Source: Bacteroidota bacterium (lineage in GTDB: Bacteria; Bacteroidota; Bacteroidia; Chitinophagales; Saprospiraceae). Taken from it: a DNA stretch of 41,871 nucleotides. Position 1 is the stretch's first letter. The number at the start of each line of letters is the position of its first letter. Below, in pieces: positions 8,172 through 17,062 of this stretch. The position numbers and the translations under genes were made by a program. Below the pieces are notes generated by a model, which did no database searches, had not been told where the DNA came from, and was given only the letters and a program-made list of their open reading frames with translations. The stretch spans positions 1 to 41,871 of the forward strand of contig JANSWP010000063.1 in assembly GCA_024743405.1 (NCBI GenBank), in the 5' to 3' direction.

Positions 8172-9596
8172 ATGAAATTGAGAAAAGGTATAGTTTTACT
8201 AGTTTCAGTATTCAGTTTGTTTACTGCTTGTGACGAATCAAGCAAAATAGAGCCGCCGATTGATACTACAAAAAAAAATGAGGCGACTCCTGTACATTAC
8301 AATAACTCTAATACCCCAGATTGGGCAAAAAGTGCGAATATTTATGAAGTGAATATAAGGCAATATTCAGCAGAAGGATCCTTTGATGCTTTTAGTACGC
8401 AGCTACCAAGACTCAAGGAAATGGGCGTAGATATCCTTTGGTTTATGCCTATTTTCCCAATTAGTCAAATCAAAAAAAAAGGAACAATAGGTAATCCCTA
8501 TGCTGTTGCAGATTACAAAAAGGTTAATCCTGATTTTGGTTCTTTGAGTGACTTTAAAGAATTGATAAATAAAATTCATGATTTGGGTATGTATGCAATT
8601 ATTGATTGGGTGCCTAATCATACAGGGTGGGATCATTCATGGATTACGCAACATCCAAATTGGTATTCTCGAGATAGTACGGGAAACATTATAGACCCTA
8701 TTAATTCAGAGACCGGGAAAAGTTGGGGATGGACAGATGTTGCTGATTTGAATTACGATAATGCTGACATGCGCAAAGAAATGATAGATGCGATGTGTTT
8801 TTGGGTGAACGAATGTAACATAGACGGATTTAGATGTGATGTAGCGTCCGAGGTGCCGTCAGATTTCTGGGCAGAAGCTATTAAGGTTCTAAATGAATTG
8901 AAAATGACTTTTAGGTTGGCTGAATCTGATAAACCAGGCCTTCGAAATGATGGTTTTTTTATAATGGATTATGGTTGGAAGTTGCATCATTTAATGAATG
9001 ATATTGTAAAAGGGGATAAAAAAGCCTTGGATTTAGATCTATATTTGGTTGAGGACTCTAGAAAGTACTATCAGGGTTATCATATGAATTTTACCTCTAA
9101 CCATGATGAAAACTCCTTCAAAGGATCTGAATTTGAGCGAATGGGGGATGCCCATCTTACTTGTGCCATTTTAACTTATACGATTGAGGGAATGCCACTA
9201 GTTTATAGTGGTCAAGAATCAGCAAATAAAAAAAGACTCGCTTTTTTTGAGAAGGATTCTATTGATTGGGGCAATTATGAATATGCTGATTTTTATAAAA
9301 CACTGAATGAATTAAAACATCAAAATCCAGCTTTATGGAATGGTCAAGATGGTGGGGAATTAATCCGTATCAATACGGATAAAGATCAAAAAGTGTTTGC
9401 TTTTATGCGTCAAAAAGATAAAAATAAGGTAGTGGTTATCTTAAATTTGTCAAAGATTCCGCAAGAATTTAGATTAAAAGGCAGCGATTATGTAGGGGAA
9501 TACAATAATATCTTTGCAAAAGGCACAACTGCACTTTCTGAAGATATGATGATGAATCTGGGGGCTTGGGAATATATGGTCTTATCCAATTATTAG
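8172..9596 (+). CDS. GH13 alpha-amylase family lipoprotein
   Basis: A 474-residue glycoside hydrolase family 13 enzyme, likely at the cell surface or in the periplasm. It starts with a lipoprotein signal (FSLFTAC, Cys at about residue 20). The four GH13 regions are intact: DWVPNHTG (region I), GFRCDVASE with nucleophile D223 (II), FRLAESD with acid/base E251 (III) and FTSNHDEN with D312 (IV). The N-terminal barrel strand motif WAKSANIYEVNIRQYSAEGSF is typical of bacteroidotal alpha-amylases. A small beta domain (about residues 400-474) follows the barrel. It likely cleaves alpha-1,4-glucans such as starch or glycogen; no SusC/SusD pair is nearby, so it is not in a classical PUL. Its stop overlaps by 3 bases that of the convergent acyl-CoA reductase. 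Confidence 0.9.
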   Translation: MKLRKGIVLLVSVFSLFTACDESSKIEPPIDTTKKNEATPVHYNNSNTPDWAKSANIYEVNIRQYSAEGSFDAFSTQLPRLKEMGVDILWFMPIFPISQIKKKGTIGNPYAVADYKKVNPDFGSLSDFKELINKIHDLGMYAIIDWVPNHTGWDHSWITQHPNWYSRDSTGNIIDPINSETGKSWGWTDVADLNYDNADMRKEMIDAMCFWVNECNIDGFRCDVASEVPSDFWAEAIKVLNELKMTFRLAESDKPGLRNDGFFIMDYGWKLHHLMNDIVKGDKKALDLDLYLVEDSRKYYQGYHMNFTSNHDENSFKGSEFERMGDAHLTCAILTYTIEGMPLVYSGQESANKKRLAFFEKDSIDWGNYEYADFYKTLNELKHQNPALWNGQDGGELIRINTDKDQKVFAFMRQKDKNKVVVILNLSKIPQEFRLKGSDYVGEYNNIFAKGTTALSEDMMMNLGAWEYMVLSNY

Positions 9597-10618
9597 GCGT
9601 TTAAGCTCATAAGAAATTCCATAGTGTCCAAACCATCTGCATAATCTGTTAATTGAGGTCTTTGTGCTTCTCCAAAGGCAACGGTTTCAAGTCCTATTTC
9701 TTTTGCTTGAGATACGATACATTGAATTTGCTCTTTAGAATTATGTAAGTCAATCGCTAAATCTGCAACGTCTTCATAAAACTCATAATGTAATGAAGCT
9801 ATACGAGATTGAATGGCTTTATCTTCTCTTATGATGAGGCATCCATTGTTTTTAAAGGGTTCTTTATTCATTAAATGAAGGGCATAATTGTAGTCGAAAT
9901 TATGCTTGTATTTTTCGTTGAGTATGATATTCTTGTAATCGTGAAGAATTTCTAAAAAGGGTTCAAAATCAAAACCTTTTGGCACAAATATTTTTGAAAC
10001 ATTGCGACAACCCAATCCATAATATTTGAAAATATCGGCTCCTAATTTTCGTAAATCAGCTTCACTTTCCTTGCCATTTAAAACCGCAATACTGTTTCTG
10101 TTTTTTCGGATAATATTCGGAAACTTACCAAAGTAAGCTTCAAAATATCTAGCGGAGTTATTACTCCCCGTAGCTATCACTGCGTCGAAATCCTTTAATT
10201 TAGCAACGATTTGAAGATAATTAGAAGACTGATTATCAAATTTATCTAATAACTTAATTAGATAGGGGAGCAAAAATTGATCTTTTTCTGATAACTTGAT
10301 TTGAGAAATATGACCAGAAATAAATACACACAAAATATCATGAAAACCAACTAAGGGGATATTCCCAGCCAAGACCATTCCGACTGTTTTGGGAGTATTT
10401 GGGCTTGTTAGTGAATACTTTTTTGCCCATTGAGAAAGTTTTTCCTTTTGCAGAAAATTAGATGCAATCGCATGGATAGCCTCTTCCTGATTTTCTATAG
10501 TAAACCATTTATTTTTATAGTGCGTTCGATGTAAAATTGCCTTTAAAAACTCATCTTTATTTTCTAATAAATGGGCACCCAATTGTCCCATAACTTCAAT
10601 TCTTTGTTCTAATGTCAT
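9593..10618 (-). CDS. LuxC-family acyl-CoA reductase
   Basis: A 341-residue protein of the LuxC-like acyl-CoA reductase family (aldehyde dehydrogenase fold), which reduces acyl-CoA or acyl thioesters to aldehyde with NADPH. The nucleotide-binding part includes KTVGMVLAGNIPLVGFHD (residues 77-94) and AVIATGSNN (146-154). The putative catalytic cysteine is C204 in YYGLGCRNVSK. It is shorter than LuxC of luminous bacteria (about 480) and there are no luxD, luxE or luciferase genes, so bioluminescence is not implied; short forms like this are common in Bacteroidota. It overlaps the upstream DUF1415 gene by 23 bases, indicating translational coupling. The physiological substrate is unknown. Confidence 0.85.
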   Translation of the reverse strand: MTLEQRIEVMGQLGAHLLENKDEFLKAILHRTHYKNKWFTIENQEEAIHAIASNFLQKEKLSQWAKKYSLTSPNTPKTVGMVLAGNIPLVGFHDILCVFISGHISQIKLSEKDQFLLPYLIKLLDKFDNQSSNYLQIVAKLKDFDAVIATGSNNSARYFEAYFGKFPNIIRKNRNSIAVLNGKESEADLRKLGADIFKYYGLGCRNVSKIFVPKGFDFEPFLEILHDYKNIILNEKYKHNFDYNYALHLMNKEPFKNNGCLIIREDKAIQSRIASLHYEFYEDVADLAIDLHNSKEQIQCIVSQAKEIGLETVAFGEAQRPQLTDYADGLDTMEFLMSLNA

Positions 10619-11144
10619 TTAATATGGCTTTTATTTTTTGAAGTCCCAATGTTCGCATGATTTCCATATTTATCTCAGGGATTTCCTCCGGATTTTGATA
10701 GTTTTCAATCGCTTTTTCAAGACTATCTTCTCTCAATAAATGAAACATTGGATAAGGAGATCTATTCGTGTAATTTTCAACATCATCAATGCCTGAACCT
10801 GCAAATTGGTATTTTGGATGAAAGGAAGCGATTTGAATAATACCGTTTAACTTTAATTGTTCCAATAGCTCTTCTAATGAACTAAGCGCATTTAAATAGT
10901 CTTCAAAACTAGCAAGAAAATTAGGCGTGATGACTAGTGTCGTTTCAACTTCTTCCGCTGGAGTCGTTATTAAATGATTCAATTCAATAAGCACCTCCTT
11001 CATTAGTTTTTCTAAATTTTTATCGGCTACAACTTTATATTTAATTAAGTTTTTATCAAAAGGAAATTTAGCAAAAGGACATAAGTTTAGTCCAATAACT
11101 ACTTTATTTATCCATCTTTTTGTCTGATCTATTATTTGATTCAT
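10596..11144 (-). CDS. DUF1415 family protein
   Basis: A 182-residue cytoplasmic protein matching the DUF1415 family, recognisable from the N-terminal WINKVVIGLNLCPFAKFPF (residues 12-30), the central FHPKYQFAGSGIDDVENYTN and the following RSPYPMFHLLRE. The function of the family is unknown. The conserved Cys and His residues are suggestive of an enzyme but I cannot assign one. The gene lies 17 bases downstream of the pseudouridine synthase and overlaps the acyl-CoA reductase, so the three probably form one transcript. Confidence 0.85.
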   Translation of the reverse strand: MNQIIDQTKRWINKVVIGLNLCPFAKFPFDKNLIKYKVVADKNLEKLMKEVLIELNHLITTPAEEVETTLVITPNFLASFEDYLNALSSLEELLEQLKLNGIIQIASFHPKYQFAGSGIDDVENYTNRSPYPMFHLLREDSLEKAIENYQNPEEIPEINMEIMRTLGLQKIKAILNDIRTKN

Positions 11145-11161
11145 ATCACTTAAACAGGCTC

Positions 11162-12226
11162 TTAAATAAATGTGCCCTTTTGAGCTTTTTTAGCGTGCAC
11201 ATATTTGCGCCATCGTTCCAAACATGAAGACATATCTTCTGGTAATTCTGAGTCAAAAAACATTTTTTCATTTGTAGTCGGATGAATAAAACCCAACTCT
11301 TTTGCATGTAAGGCTTGACGTTGGCATAGTTTAAAACAACCTTCTACAAAGGTTTTATATTTGCTATAAACGGTACCTTTTACAATAGTAGCACCACCAT
11401 ATTTATCATCATTAAAGATCGGATGTCCTTCGTGTTTCATATGAACCCGAATTTGATGGGTTCGTCCAGTTTCTAAATTACACTGAATCAAACTCACATA
11501 ATACATCGGCTCAATGACTTTCCAATGCGTAATTGCGTGTTTGCCTTCATTTTCTTCCGTAAAGACAGTTTGCATTTGACGATATCGAGGGTGGCGTCCT
11601 AGGTTTTTATTGATTGTACCTTCTTCTTCATCTGGTTGACCCCAAATGATGGCTTGGTAACGTCGATGAATCGTATGATCAGAAAATTGTTTTGCCAAAT
11701 GGGTCATTGCAAAATCGGTCTTGGCAATCAATAATAACCCCGATGTATTTTTGTCAATTCTATGCACCAATCCCATCCGGTTATCAGGATTCCCAGTCAT
11801 AACAGGCAATTCTTTATTTTCAAAATAACCAGCTAAAGCGTTGACCAAAGTTCCACTATGATTGCCTACGCCAGGATGGACGACCATCCCTGATTTTTTA
11901 TTTATTATCATCAAATCGTCATCCTCATAAACAATGTCCAAAGGAATATTTTCAGGGATAATATTCTCAGAATAGTCAACATGTCGCGGAATCACAATTT
12001 CTGCAACTTCATTAGGATTGATTTTATAATTGGGTTTTATGTTTTTCCCATCTACCGTCACTGCTCCCGCTCGAATCGCATTTTGAATTCGTGTTCGAGA
12101 AACTTTGAACATTCTATCCAAAAGGAATTTATCCACCCGTAGTGGTTCCTGTCCTGGATCTGCTTTGAAGGTTTTTCGTTCAAAGAATCCTTCTTCTTGA
12201 CTAGTATCTTTTGTTTCTTGATTCAT
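11162..12226 (-). CDS. RluD/RluA-family pseudouridine synthase
   Basis: A 354-residue enzyme that isomerises uridine to pseudouridine in RNA, most likely in 23S rRNA as RluD does. An S4 RNA-binding domain (about residues 28-80, with LRVDKFL and SRTRIQNAIRAGAVTVDG) precedes the catalytic domain. The catalytic motif HRIDKNTSGLL carries Asp158. Later motifs GRTHQIRVHMKHEGHPIFND are those of the RluA family. The N-terminal 27 residues are charged and probably disordered. The gene is first in a minus-strand run with DUF1415 and acyl-CoA reductase, and lies 134 bases below metG. The exact target position cannot be read from sequence alone. Confidence 0.92.
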   Translation of the reverse strand: MNQETKDTSQEEGFFERKTFKADPGQEPLRVDKFLLDRMFKVSRTRIQNAIRAGAVTVDGKNIKPNYKINPNEVAEIVIPRHVDYSENIIPENIPLDIVYEDDDLMIINKKSGMVVHPGVGNHSGTLVNALAGYFENKELPVMTGNPDNRMGLVHRIDKNTSGLLLIAKTDFAMTHLAKQFSDHTIHRRYQAIIWGQPDEEEGTINKNLGRHPRYRQMQTVFTEENEGKHAITHWKVIEPMYYVSLIQCNLETGRTHQIRVHMKHEGHPIFNDDKYGGATIVKGTVYSKYKTFVEGCFKLCQRQALHAKELGFIHPTTNEKMFFDSELPEDMSSCLERWRKYVHAKKAQKGTFI

Positions 12227-12360
12227 ATTTTTTTGTAATCGCCCAATTTATTGAGCTGATTTGAAAAGTCTAAATTATTGATGGGGGTAATTCCCATTAA
12301 GAAATTGAAAAAATAGTATTCCACACTCATCTCTACTACCAACTTATTTTTTCGCCGTTA

Positions 12361-14481
12361 TTAAGCAATCGTATATCCTTCGCCAACCTCTCCTTCTGCA
12401 TTCACAAAAGTTAGATTCCCTTCCCCATCTTCAGCTGTCAAAATCATCCCTTGACTTTCGACACCTCGTAATTTACGAGGGGCAAGGTTTGCCAACAAGA
12501 GCACTTTTTTCCCAATAATATCTTCTGGTTTAAAATGCTTAGCAAGCCCTGAAACGACTGTTCGAGTTTCAAACCCAACGTCAACTTTCAGCACTAATAA
12601 TTTATCTGCCTTTTTCATCTTCTCAGCCTCCAAAATGCGCGCAGTCCGTATGTCCAATTTGGTGAAATCATCAAATTGAATTTCAGCTTTTAGGGCAGGT
12701 CGCTCATTTGCTTTTTCCTTTTCCAAGATTGCCTCTAATTTAGCTTTTTGACGGTCGATTATTTCTAACCGAGATTTATCTTTTCTGTCGTGAATCTTAG
12801 CGAAAAGGATCTCGGGTTCCCCTATTTTGTGACCTGATGCAATGATGGGTTTCCCACTTTTTAAATTATCTAAAATGGATTGTAATTCTCCATTTTGAGA
12901 TTCCTTTAAATTCAACAATCGACGCAATTTAGGCGCTGTAAATGGAATAAAAGGTTCACTTAAAACACTTAACAAGCCAACTATTTGAAGGCTGACAAAC
13001 ATACATTCTTTAATGACTTCAGAATCAGGTTCCGCTTTGAAAATTTTCCATGGCGAAACATCTTGTAAATAGGTATTCCCCCAAGAAGATATCTCCATCA
13101 AGGATTGGATAGCCGTCTTAAAATTATATCCTTCAATCGACTCAGTTAAATTCGAAATTAACGTCTGTATTTTCGCTAATTTTTCACTCAAGTCCAATTG
13201 AATATCAGGGACTTGCCCATCATAATACTTATTCGTCAAGACGATCACTCGATTGATATAATTGCCCAAGTTATCTGCTAATTCCTTATCATAAAAGTCT
13301 ACAAATTCATCCCATTTAAAATCTGCATCTCGATTCTCAGGCATATTTCGGATAAGTGCGTATCGAAGTGCGTCTTCCTTATTTGGGAAGTCTTTAAATT
13401 CTTCCAGGTATTGATGTTGTTCTATGCCCCACCCTCGAGACTTTGAAAATTTCCGACCTTCAAAATTTAAAAATTGATTGGCTGGAACATTGACAGGTAA
13501 AGCAAAGTCGCCATGTGCTTTTAACATAGCTGGAAAAACAATACAATGGAATACAATATTGTCCTTTCCAATGAAATGGACTAATTCCACATCATCACCT
13601 TTCCAATAGTCCTCCCAATTTTTACCGTTCTCTTTTGCCCATTGTTTAGTCGATGAAATATATCCAATCGGTGCGTCAAACCACACATATAAAACCTTGC
13701 CTTCTGCACCTTCTACTGGTACTTTTATCCCCCAATCCAAATCCCTTGTAATTGCTCTAGGTAGCAGTCCACCATCTACCCAAGAGAGGCATTGCCCGAT
13801 AACATGTTTTTTCCAGGCTTTTGGATCATGGTGTTGCTTTCCTTCAACCTTTCCTTCCTTAATCCAATCCCGAAGCCATTCTTCATGTTTATCTAATTTA
13901 AAATACCAATGAGTTGTTGATTTTAAGATAGGTTTACTACCACTTAATGTAGATTGAGGATTAATTAATTCAGTAGGAGATAGGGTAGAGCCACAATTTT
14001 CGCATTGATCACCATATGCCTCGGCGTGCCCACATTTTGGACATTCGCCTTTTATATATCGGTCAGCTAGAAATTGATTATAACTTTCATCATAATACTG
14101 ATCAGATGTTTTTTCTTCAAATTCTCCACCTTGTTCATATAGTTTCTTGAAAAAATCTTGTGCAGTCTCATGATGTAATGGTGAACTTGTCCGATGATAG
14201 TAATCAAACGAAATTCCTAGTTGCTCAAAAGTTCCCTTATTTAAATTATGATATTTATCAATTATATCTTGTGGTGAGATTCCTTCTTTTTTCGCCCTCA
14301 TAGTGATAGCAGCACCATGTTCATCAGATCCACAAATGTAAACAACATCTTTGCCTAGGAGGCGAAGGTATCGGACATAGATATCAGCCGGTAAATAGGC
14401 ACCAGCTAAATGTCCTAAATGGAGCGGCCCATTCGCATATGGAAGGGCTGAGGTAACAAGAATCTTTTTAGAAGTACTCAT
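12361..14481 (-). CDS. metG: Methionyl-tRNA synthetase
   Basis: A 706-residue class I aminoacyl-tRNA synthetase that charges tRNA-Met. The HIGH motif is HLGH at residues 21-24 and the KMSKS motif is KFSKS at 344-348. The zinc knuckle has C147, C150, C160 and C163, the MetG1-type arrangement. The anticodon-binding helical domain spans roughly 380-560. The C-terminal portion (about 595-706, DFTKLDIRTARILEAEKM onward) is a fused EMAP-II-like tRNA-binding domain, as in dimeric bacterial MetRS. A bacteroidotal -7 box lies 40 bases upstream of the start codon. Nothing is missing or unusual. Confidence 0.97.
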   Translation of the reverse strand: MSTSKKILVTSALPYANGPLHLGHLAGAYLPADIYVRYLRLLGKDVVYICGSDEHGAAITMRAKKEGISPQDIIDKYHNLNKGTFEQLGISFDYYHRTSSPLHHETAQDFFKKLYEQGGEFEEKTSDQYYDESYNQFLADRYIKGECPKCGHAEAYGDQCENCGSTLSPTELINPQSTLSGSKPILKSTTHWYFKLDKHEEWLRDWIKEGKVEGKQHHDPKAWKKHVIGQCLSWVDGGLLPRAITRDLDWGIKVPVEGAEGKVLYVWFDAPIGYISSTKQWAKENGKNWEDYWKGDDVELVHFIGKDNIVFHCIVFPAMLKAHGDFALPVNVPANQFLNFEGRKFSKSRGWGIEQHQYLEEFKDFPNKEDALRYALIRNMPENRDADFKWDEFVDFYDKELADNLGNYINRVIVLTNKYYDGQVPDIQLDLSEKLAKIQTLISNLTESIEGYNFKTAIQSLMEISSWGNTYLQDVSPWKIFKAEPDSEVIKECMFVSLQIVGLLSVLSEPFIPFTAPKLRRLLNLKESQNGELQSILDNLKSGKPIIASGHKIGEPEILFAKIHDRKDKSRLEIIDRQKAKLEAILEKEKANERPALKAEIQFDDFTKLDIRTARILEAEKMKKADKLLVLKVDVGFETRTVVSGLAKHFKPEDIIGKKVLLLANLAPRKLRGVESQGMILTAEDGEGNLTFVNAEGEVGEGYTIA

Positions 14482-14520
14482 TATTTATGTTTAATCATCT
14501 AATTAATACCAACGAGGGCG

Positions 14521-14528
14521 CAAATATA
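14521..14528 (-). promoter_or_regulatory. Candidate metG promoter -7 box TATATTTG
   Basis: TATATTTG on the minus strand is an exact fit to TAnnTTTG. It lies about 40 bases upstream of the metG ATG, giving a plausible short leader. The -33 element is not a clean TTTG. Confidence 0.5.
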
Positions 14529-14633
14529 CGCCAACCCAACTGTTTTGGTCTGATATTGGTTTCAAATGTGGAAAATGAATTTCAGAATTTTTGGAATGAG
14601 GTATATTCATTTAATTTGCATCTTTAATTTAAG

Positions 14634-14788
14634 TAAGAGAGCAATATTAAGTTTCGAATAAATTTTTGAATTATTTTTTCCTCTCAAAAGGCAAAAAACA
14701 CAGTTATAGCCTAGCTCTAGCGAGTATTTTTAACAAAGTGAGTGAAAAAAATAAACTAAAATTTGCTATAGATAATATTGCTCTCTTA
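14634..14788 (+). repeat. Palindromic core-hairpin element, copy A (arms GAGAGCAATATTA)
   Basis: This is a roughly 155-bp element bounded by perfect 16-bp inverted ends TAAGAGAGCAATATTA (14634-14649) and TAATATTGCTCTCTTA (14773-14788). The centre is GGCAAAAAACACAG, then a hairpin TATAGC-CTA-GCTCTA (one mismatch), then GCGAGTATTTTTAACAAAG, the same centre as the elements at 19.6 and 39.8 kb despite unrelated arms. It abuts the next copy, sharing the TTAAG junction. It is non-coding; an ORF spanning this and the next copy is a by-product. Confidence 0.7.
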
Positions 14789-14952
14789 AGTGCTTGGACA
14801 GAAATAAGTTCCATATTTGACGAAAACTATTTATTTGCCAGAAGAGGCAAAAAGCACTGGCATATCCCTAGATATGGTGAGCATTTTTAACGAAATATGG
14901 TAAAAAAATAGTCCGTCATAATATGTGTGAGTTATTTCTGTCCAAGCACTTA
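14787..14952 (+). repeat. Palindromic core-hairpin element, copy B (arms GTGCTTGGACAGAAATAA)
   Basis: The ends are a perfect 21-bp inverted repeat: 14787-14807 (TAAGTGCTTGGACAGAAATA plus A) and its reverse complement at 14932-14952. The complementarity continues imperfectly inward (CATATTTGACG against CATATTATGACG). The centre is GAGGCAAAAAGCACTGG, a perfect hairpin CATATC-CCTA-GATATG (14861-14876) and GGTGAGCATTTTTAACGAA. The hairpin differs from the 39.8-kb copy (CATACC/GGTATG) by a compensated base pair. Confidence 0.75.
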
Positions 14953-15036
14953 CTTTAAAAGGGTAGTACTTCAAATATTATTAACGGTAGACCATCCTTT
15001 TTTTATAGATTATTGAACATCAAACGCCCAAAATAA

Positions 15037-17043
15037 ATGCCGAAAACTGCGATTATTTTTATTTCGGTTTTTCTGTCCTTAGGTACTTTCCTTAATGCAC
15101 AAACAGGAGATTCACCATTTGATATTCTTCCTGAGAAATTGGGGGATGCTTATCGTGATGCGGAACAAGCCTTGATATATAGAGATTTTGATGGAGCTTT
15201 AAAATTATTCACCAAAATTTTAAAAAAATATCCTGAGTTTGTCCCTGCTTTGCGCGGGATTGGCGCTTGCCATATCCTCATGAGTGAATATGATTTAGCC
15301 GCAAAATATTATGATAAAGCCCTCGAATTAGGTCCTAGATTTTCTAGAGCTCTTTATTATGAGACCGCTGATGCTCATTTCAAAAGTGGAAACTATTATT
15401 TAGCCCGTGAAATTTTCATAGAATTTGATTCCCTTTCCAATTTGCCAATATCAAGTTTTAGCTATAACGGTAGTGCAGAACAATTTGCGGAGCAAGAATA
15501 TTATGATAAAATAGAAAGAAGTATTCGAGCTTGTAATGTCGCAATGGATTCCATTAAGTTTTTGAATATTGCAAAGGTTGAAAACCTAGGAGAAAGTATA
15601 AATACCAAAGGGGATGAATATTTTCCTTTTGTTTCTAATGATCAAAAATTGATATTTTATACTGCCCGAAAAAATGAAAATGCGGATGAAAATCTATTTT
15701 ATTCTTCAGCCCCTTTTGGAAAATGGCGGATCGGGCAAAAAGTGAATAATGATTTTAATACCGATTTCCATGAAGGTATGACAACATTGATCCGAGATGG
15801 TCGAAAAATGATTTTCACCGCCTGTCAGCGAGAAGGTATACTAGGACCTTGTGATCTCTGGCAAGCTGATGTGAAAGGAGAAAAAATATTGGAACCAAGA
15901 CCTGTAATCGGATATGTCAATTCGCCAATGTGGGAGTCTCAAGCAGCTATTAGTTGTGATGGAAGTGAGTTGTATTTTGCTAGTAATCGAGAAGGAGGGG
16001 AAGGTGGAACAGATATTTGGATTTGTACAAGATTGGACGATGGGAGATGGGCTGAACCTAAAAACTTGGGCCCAAACGTCAATACGGAAGGAGACGAAGA
16101 AGCGCCATTCATTACCAATGATGGTAAGGTTTTATATTTTTCTTCTACCGGTCATTTAGGAATGGGGGAACAAGATATTTTTTTCACAAGAAGAGGAGCA
16201 GATAGTACGTGGGATTTTCCTGTCAATTTGGGGACTCCTGTAAATTCCTCATACCGCGAATTGGGCTTTTTCCTTTCTGCAGATGGAAAAACTGGTTATT
16301 TAGCGTCCAATAGAAAAGGAGGAATTGGAGGGATGGATATTTATAAATTCACCTTATCAGATCAATTAAATAGTGATCCCATCACTTTTGTGGAAGGACA
16401 TGTGATTGATTCAATATTGAAGACACCTATTCCTAATGCCACCATACAGTTTGAAAATAGAACAGATGTTCAATCAGATGAGGAAGGAAGGTTTTTCATT
16501 TGTGTAAAGGGTGACGATATGATCGACTTTGAGGTATTAGAAAAGGATTATCATAAATACAAAAGAAAAAAAACGATCCCGATATGGGATAATAAGAACT
16601 TTTATAAGCTAGAAATTATGATGGATCCCTTGTTTAGGTTGCCTGTCTATAATGAACCCTTAGATATTGATTTGGAAACGCCTATTTCCGATGTCAGCTT
16701 CCCAAATTCTAAGGAAATCAAGCATCAGCTCTTTTATGGTTTTGATTCGGATGAATTAACTGCCGATATGAAAGATGACTTATTGGGTTTTCTTCAAACT
16801 ACCTTCAGTGGGAATCCAGTTATGAGTGTCGAAATTGTCGGTTATGCCGATGATATTGGCGCTGATTCCTACAACCTCATTCTTTCAGAAAAGCGAGCAA
16901 AGGCGGTTGGCGTTTTCTTAAAGGATAAGGGAATTAGAGTAGATAAGATTTACATAGAGGGAAAAGGAGAACAAAAATCAAGTGGTAAACCGAAATGGAA
17001 AAATCGAAGGGTGGAGGTAGTTGTGCGTGTCGATGAAGGATAG
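15037..17043 (+). CDS. PorE-like TPR/beta-propeller/CRD/OmpA outer-membrane protein
   Basis: A 668-residue envelope protein with signal peptide MPKTAIIFISVFLSLGTFLNAQ. The domain order is TPR repeats (about residues 35-130), a PD40/WD40-like propeller (about 190-430, repeated Y/F-ASNREGG and FSSTGHLG motifs), a carboxypeptidase regulatory-like domain (about 448-530, VEGHVIDSILKTPIPNATI) and a C-terminal OmpA-like peptidoglycan-binding domain (about 565-668, GYADDIGADSYN... LSEKRAKAV... NRRVEVVV). This is the layout of PorE (PG1058), a periplasmic T9SS component that ties the machine to peptidoglycan. Unlike PorE it has no lipobox. Bacteroidota often carry several such paralogues, so a direct T9SS role is inference, but three T9SS cargo proteins are encoded in this window. 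Confidence 0.85.
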   Translation: MPKTAIIFISVFLSLGTFLNAQTGDSPFDILPEKLGDAYRDAEQALIYRDFDGALKLFTKILKKYPEFVPALRGIGACHILMSEYDLAAKYYDKALELGPRFSRALYYETADAHFKSGNYYLAREIFIEFDSLSNLPISSFSYNGSAEQFAEQEYYDKIERSIRACNVAMDSIKFLNIAKVENLGESINTKGDEYFPFVSNDQKLIFYTARKNENADENLFYSSAPFGKWRIGQKVNNDFNTDFHEGMTTLIRDGRKMIFTACQREGILGPCDLWQADVKGEKILEPRPVIGYVNSPMWESQAAISCDGSELYFASNREGGEGGTDIWICTRLDDGRWAEPKNLGPNVNTEGDEEAPFITNDGKVLYFSSTGHLGMGEQDIFFTRRGADSTWDFPVNLGTPVNSSYRELGFFLSADGKTGYLASNRKGGIGGMDIYKFTLSDQLNSDPITFVEGHVIDSILKTPIPNATIQFENRTDVQSDEEGRFFICVKGDDMIDFEVLEKDYHKYKRKKTIPIWDNKNFYKLEIMMDPLFRLPVYNEPLDIDLETPISDVSFPNSKEIKHQLFYGFDSDELTADMKDDLLGFLQTTFSGNPVMSVEIVGYADDIGADSYNLILSEKRAKAVGVFLKDKGIRVDKIYIEGKGEQKSSGKPKWKNRRVEVVVRVDEG

Positions 17044-17062
17044 TTTGCTAATTGGACTATCT
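17040..17062. terminator. Short hairpin between convergent genes
   Basis: GATAGT (17040-17045) and ACTATC (17057-17062) pair around an 11-base loop and overlap the stop codons of the OmpA-like gene and plsC. Only 13 bases separate these genes, so the hairpin is a possible but weak bidirectional terminator. Confidence 0.25.

Noticed and set aside
9593-10618. Bioluminescence (lux) function for the LuxC-like gene
   Set aside because: No luxA/B/D/E genes are present and the protein is much shorter than the LuxC of luminous bacteria.
14666-14890. 74-codon ORF between metG and the OmpA-like gene
   Set aside because: It lies wholly inside two palindromic elements and its codons simply follow their repeated centre, so it is a by-product.
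14634-14952. Retron msr/msd or integron attC site
   Set aside because: Paired arms suggested these, but there is no reverse transcriptase or integrase nearby, and the centre rather than the ends is conserved, unlike attC.
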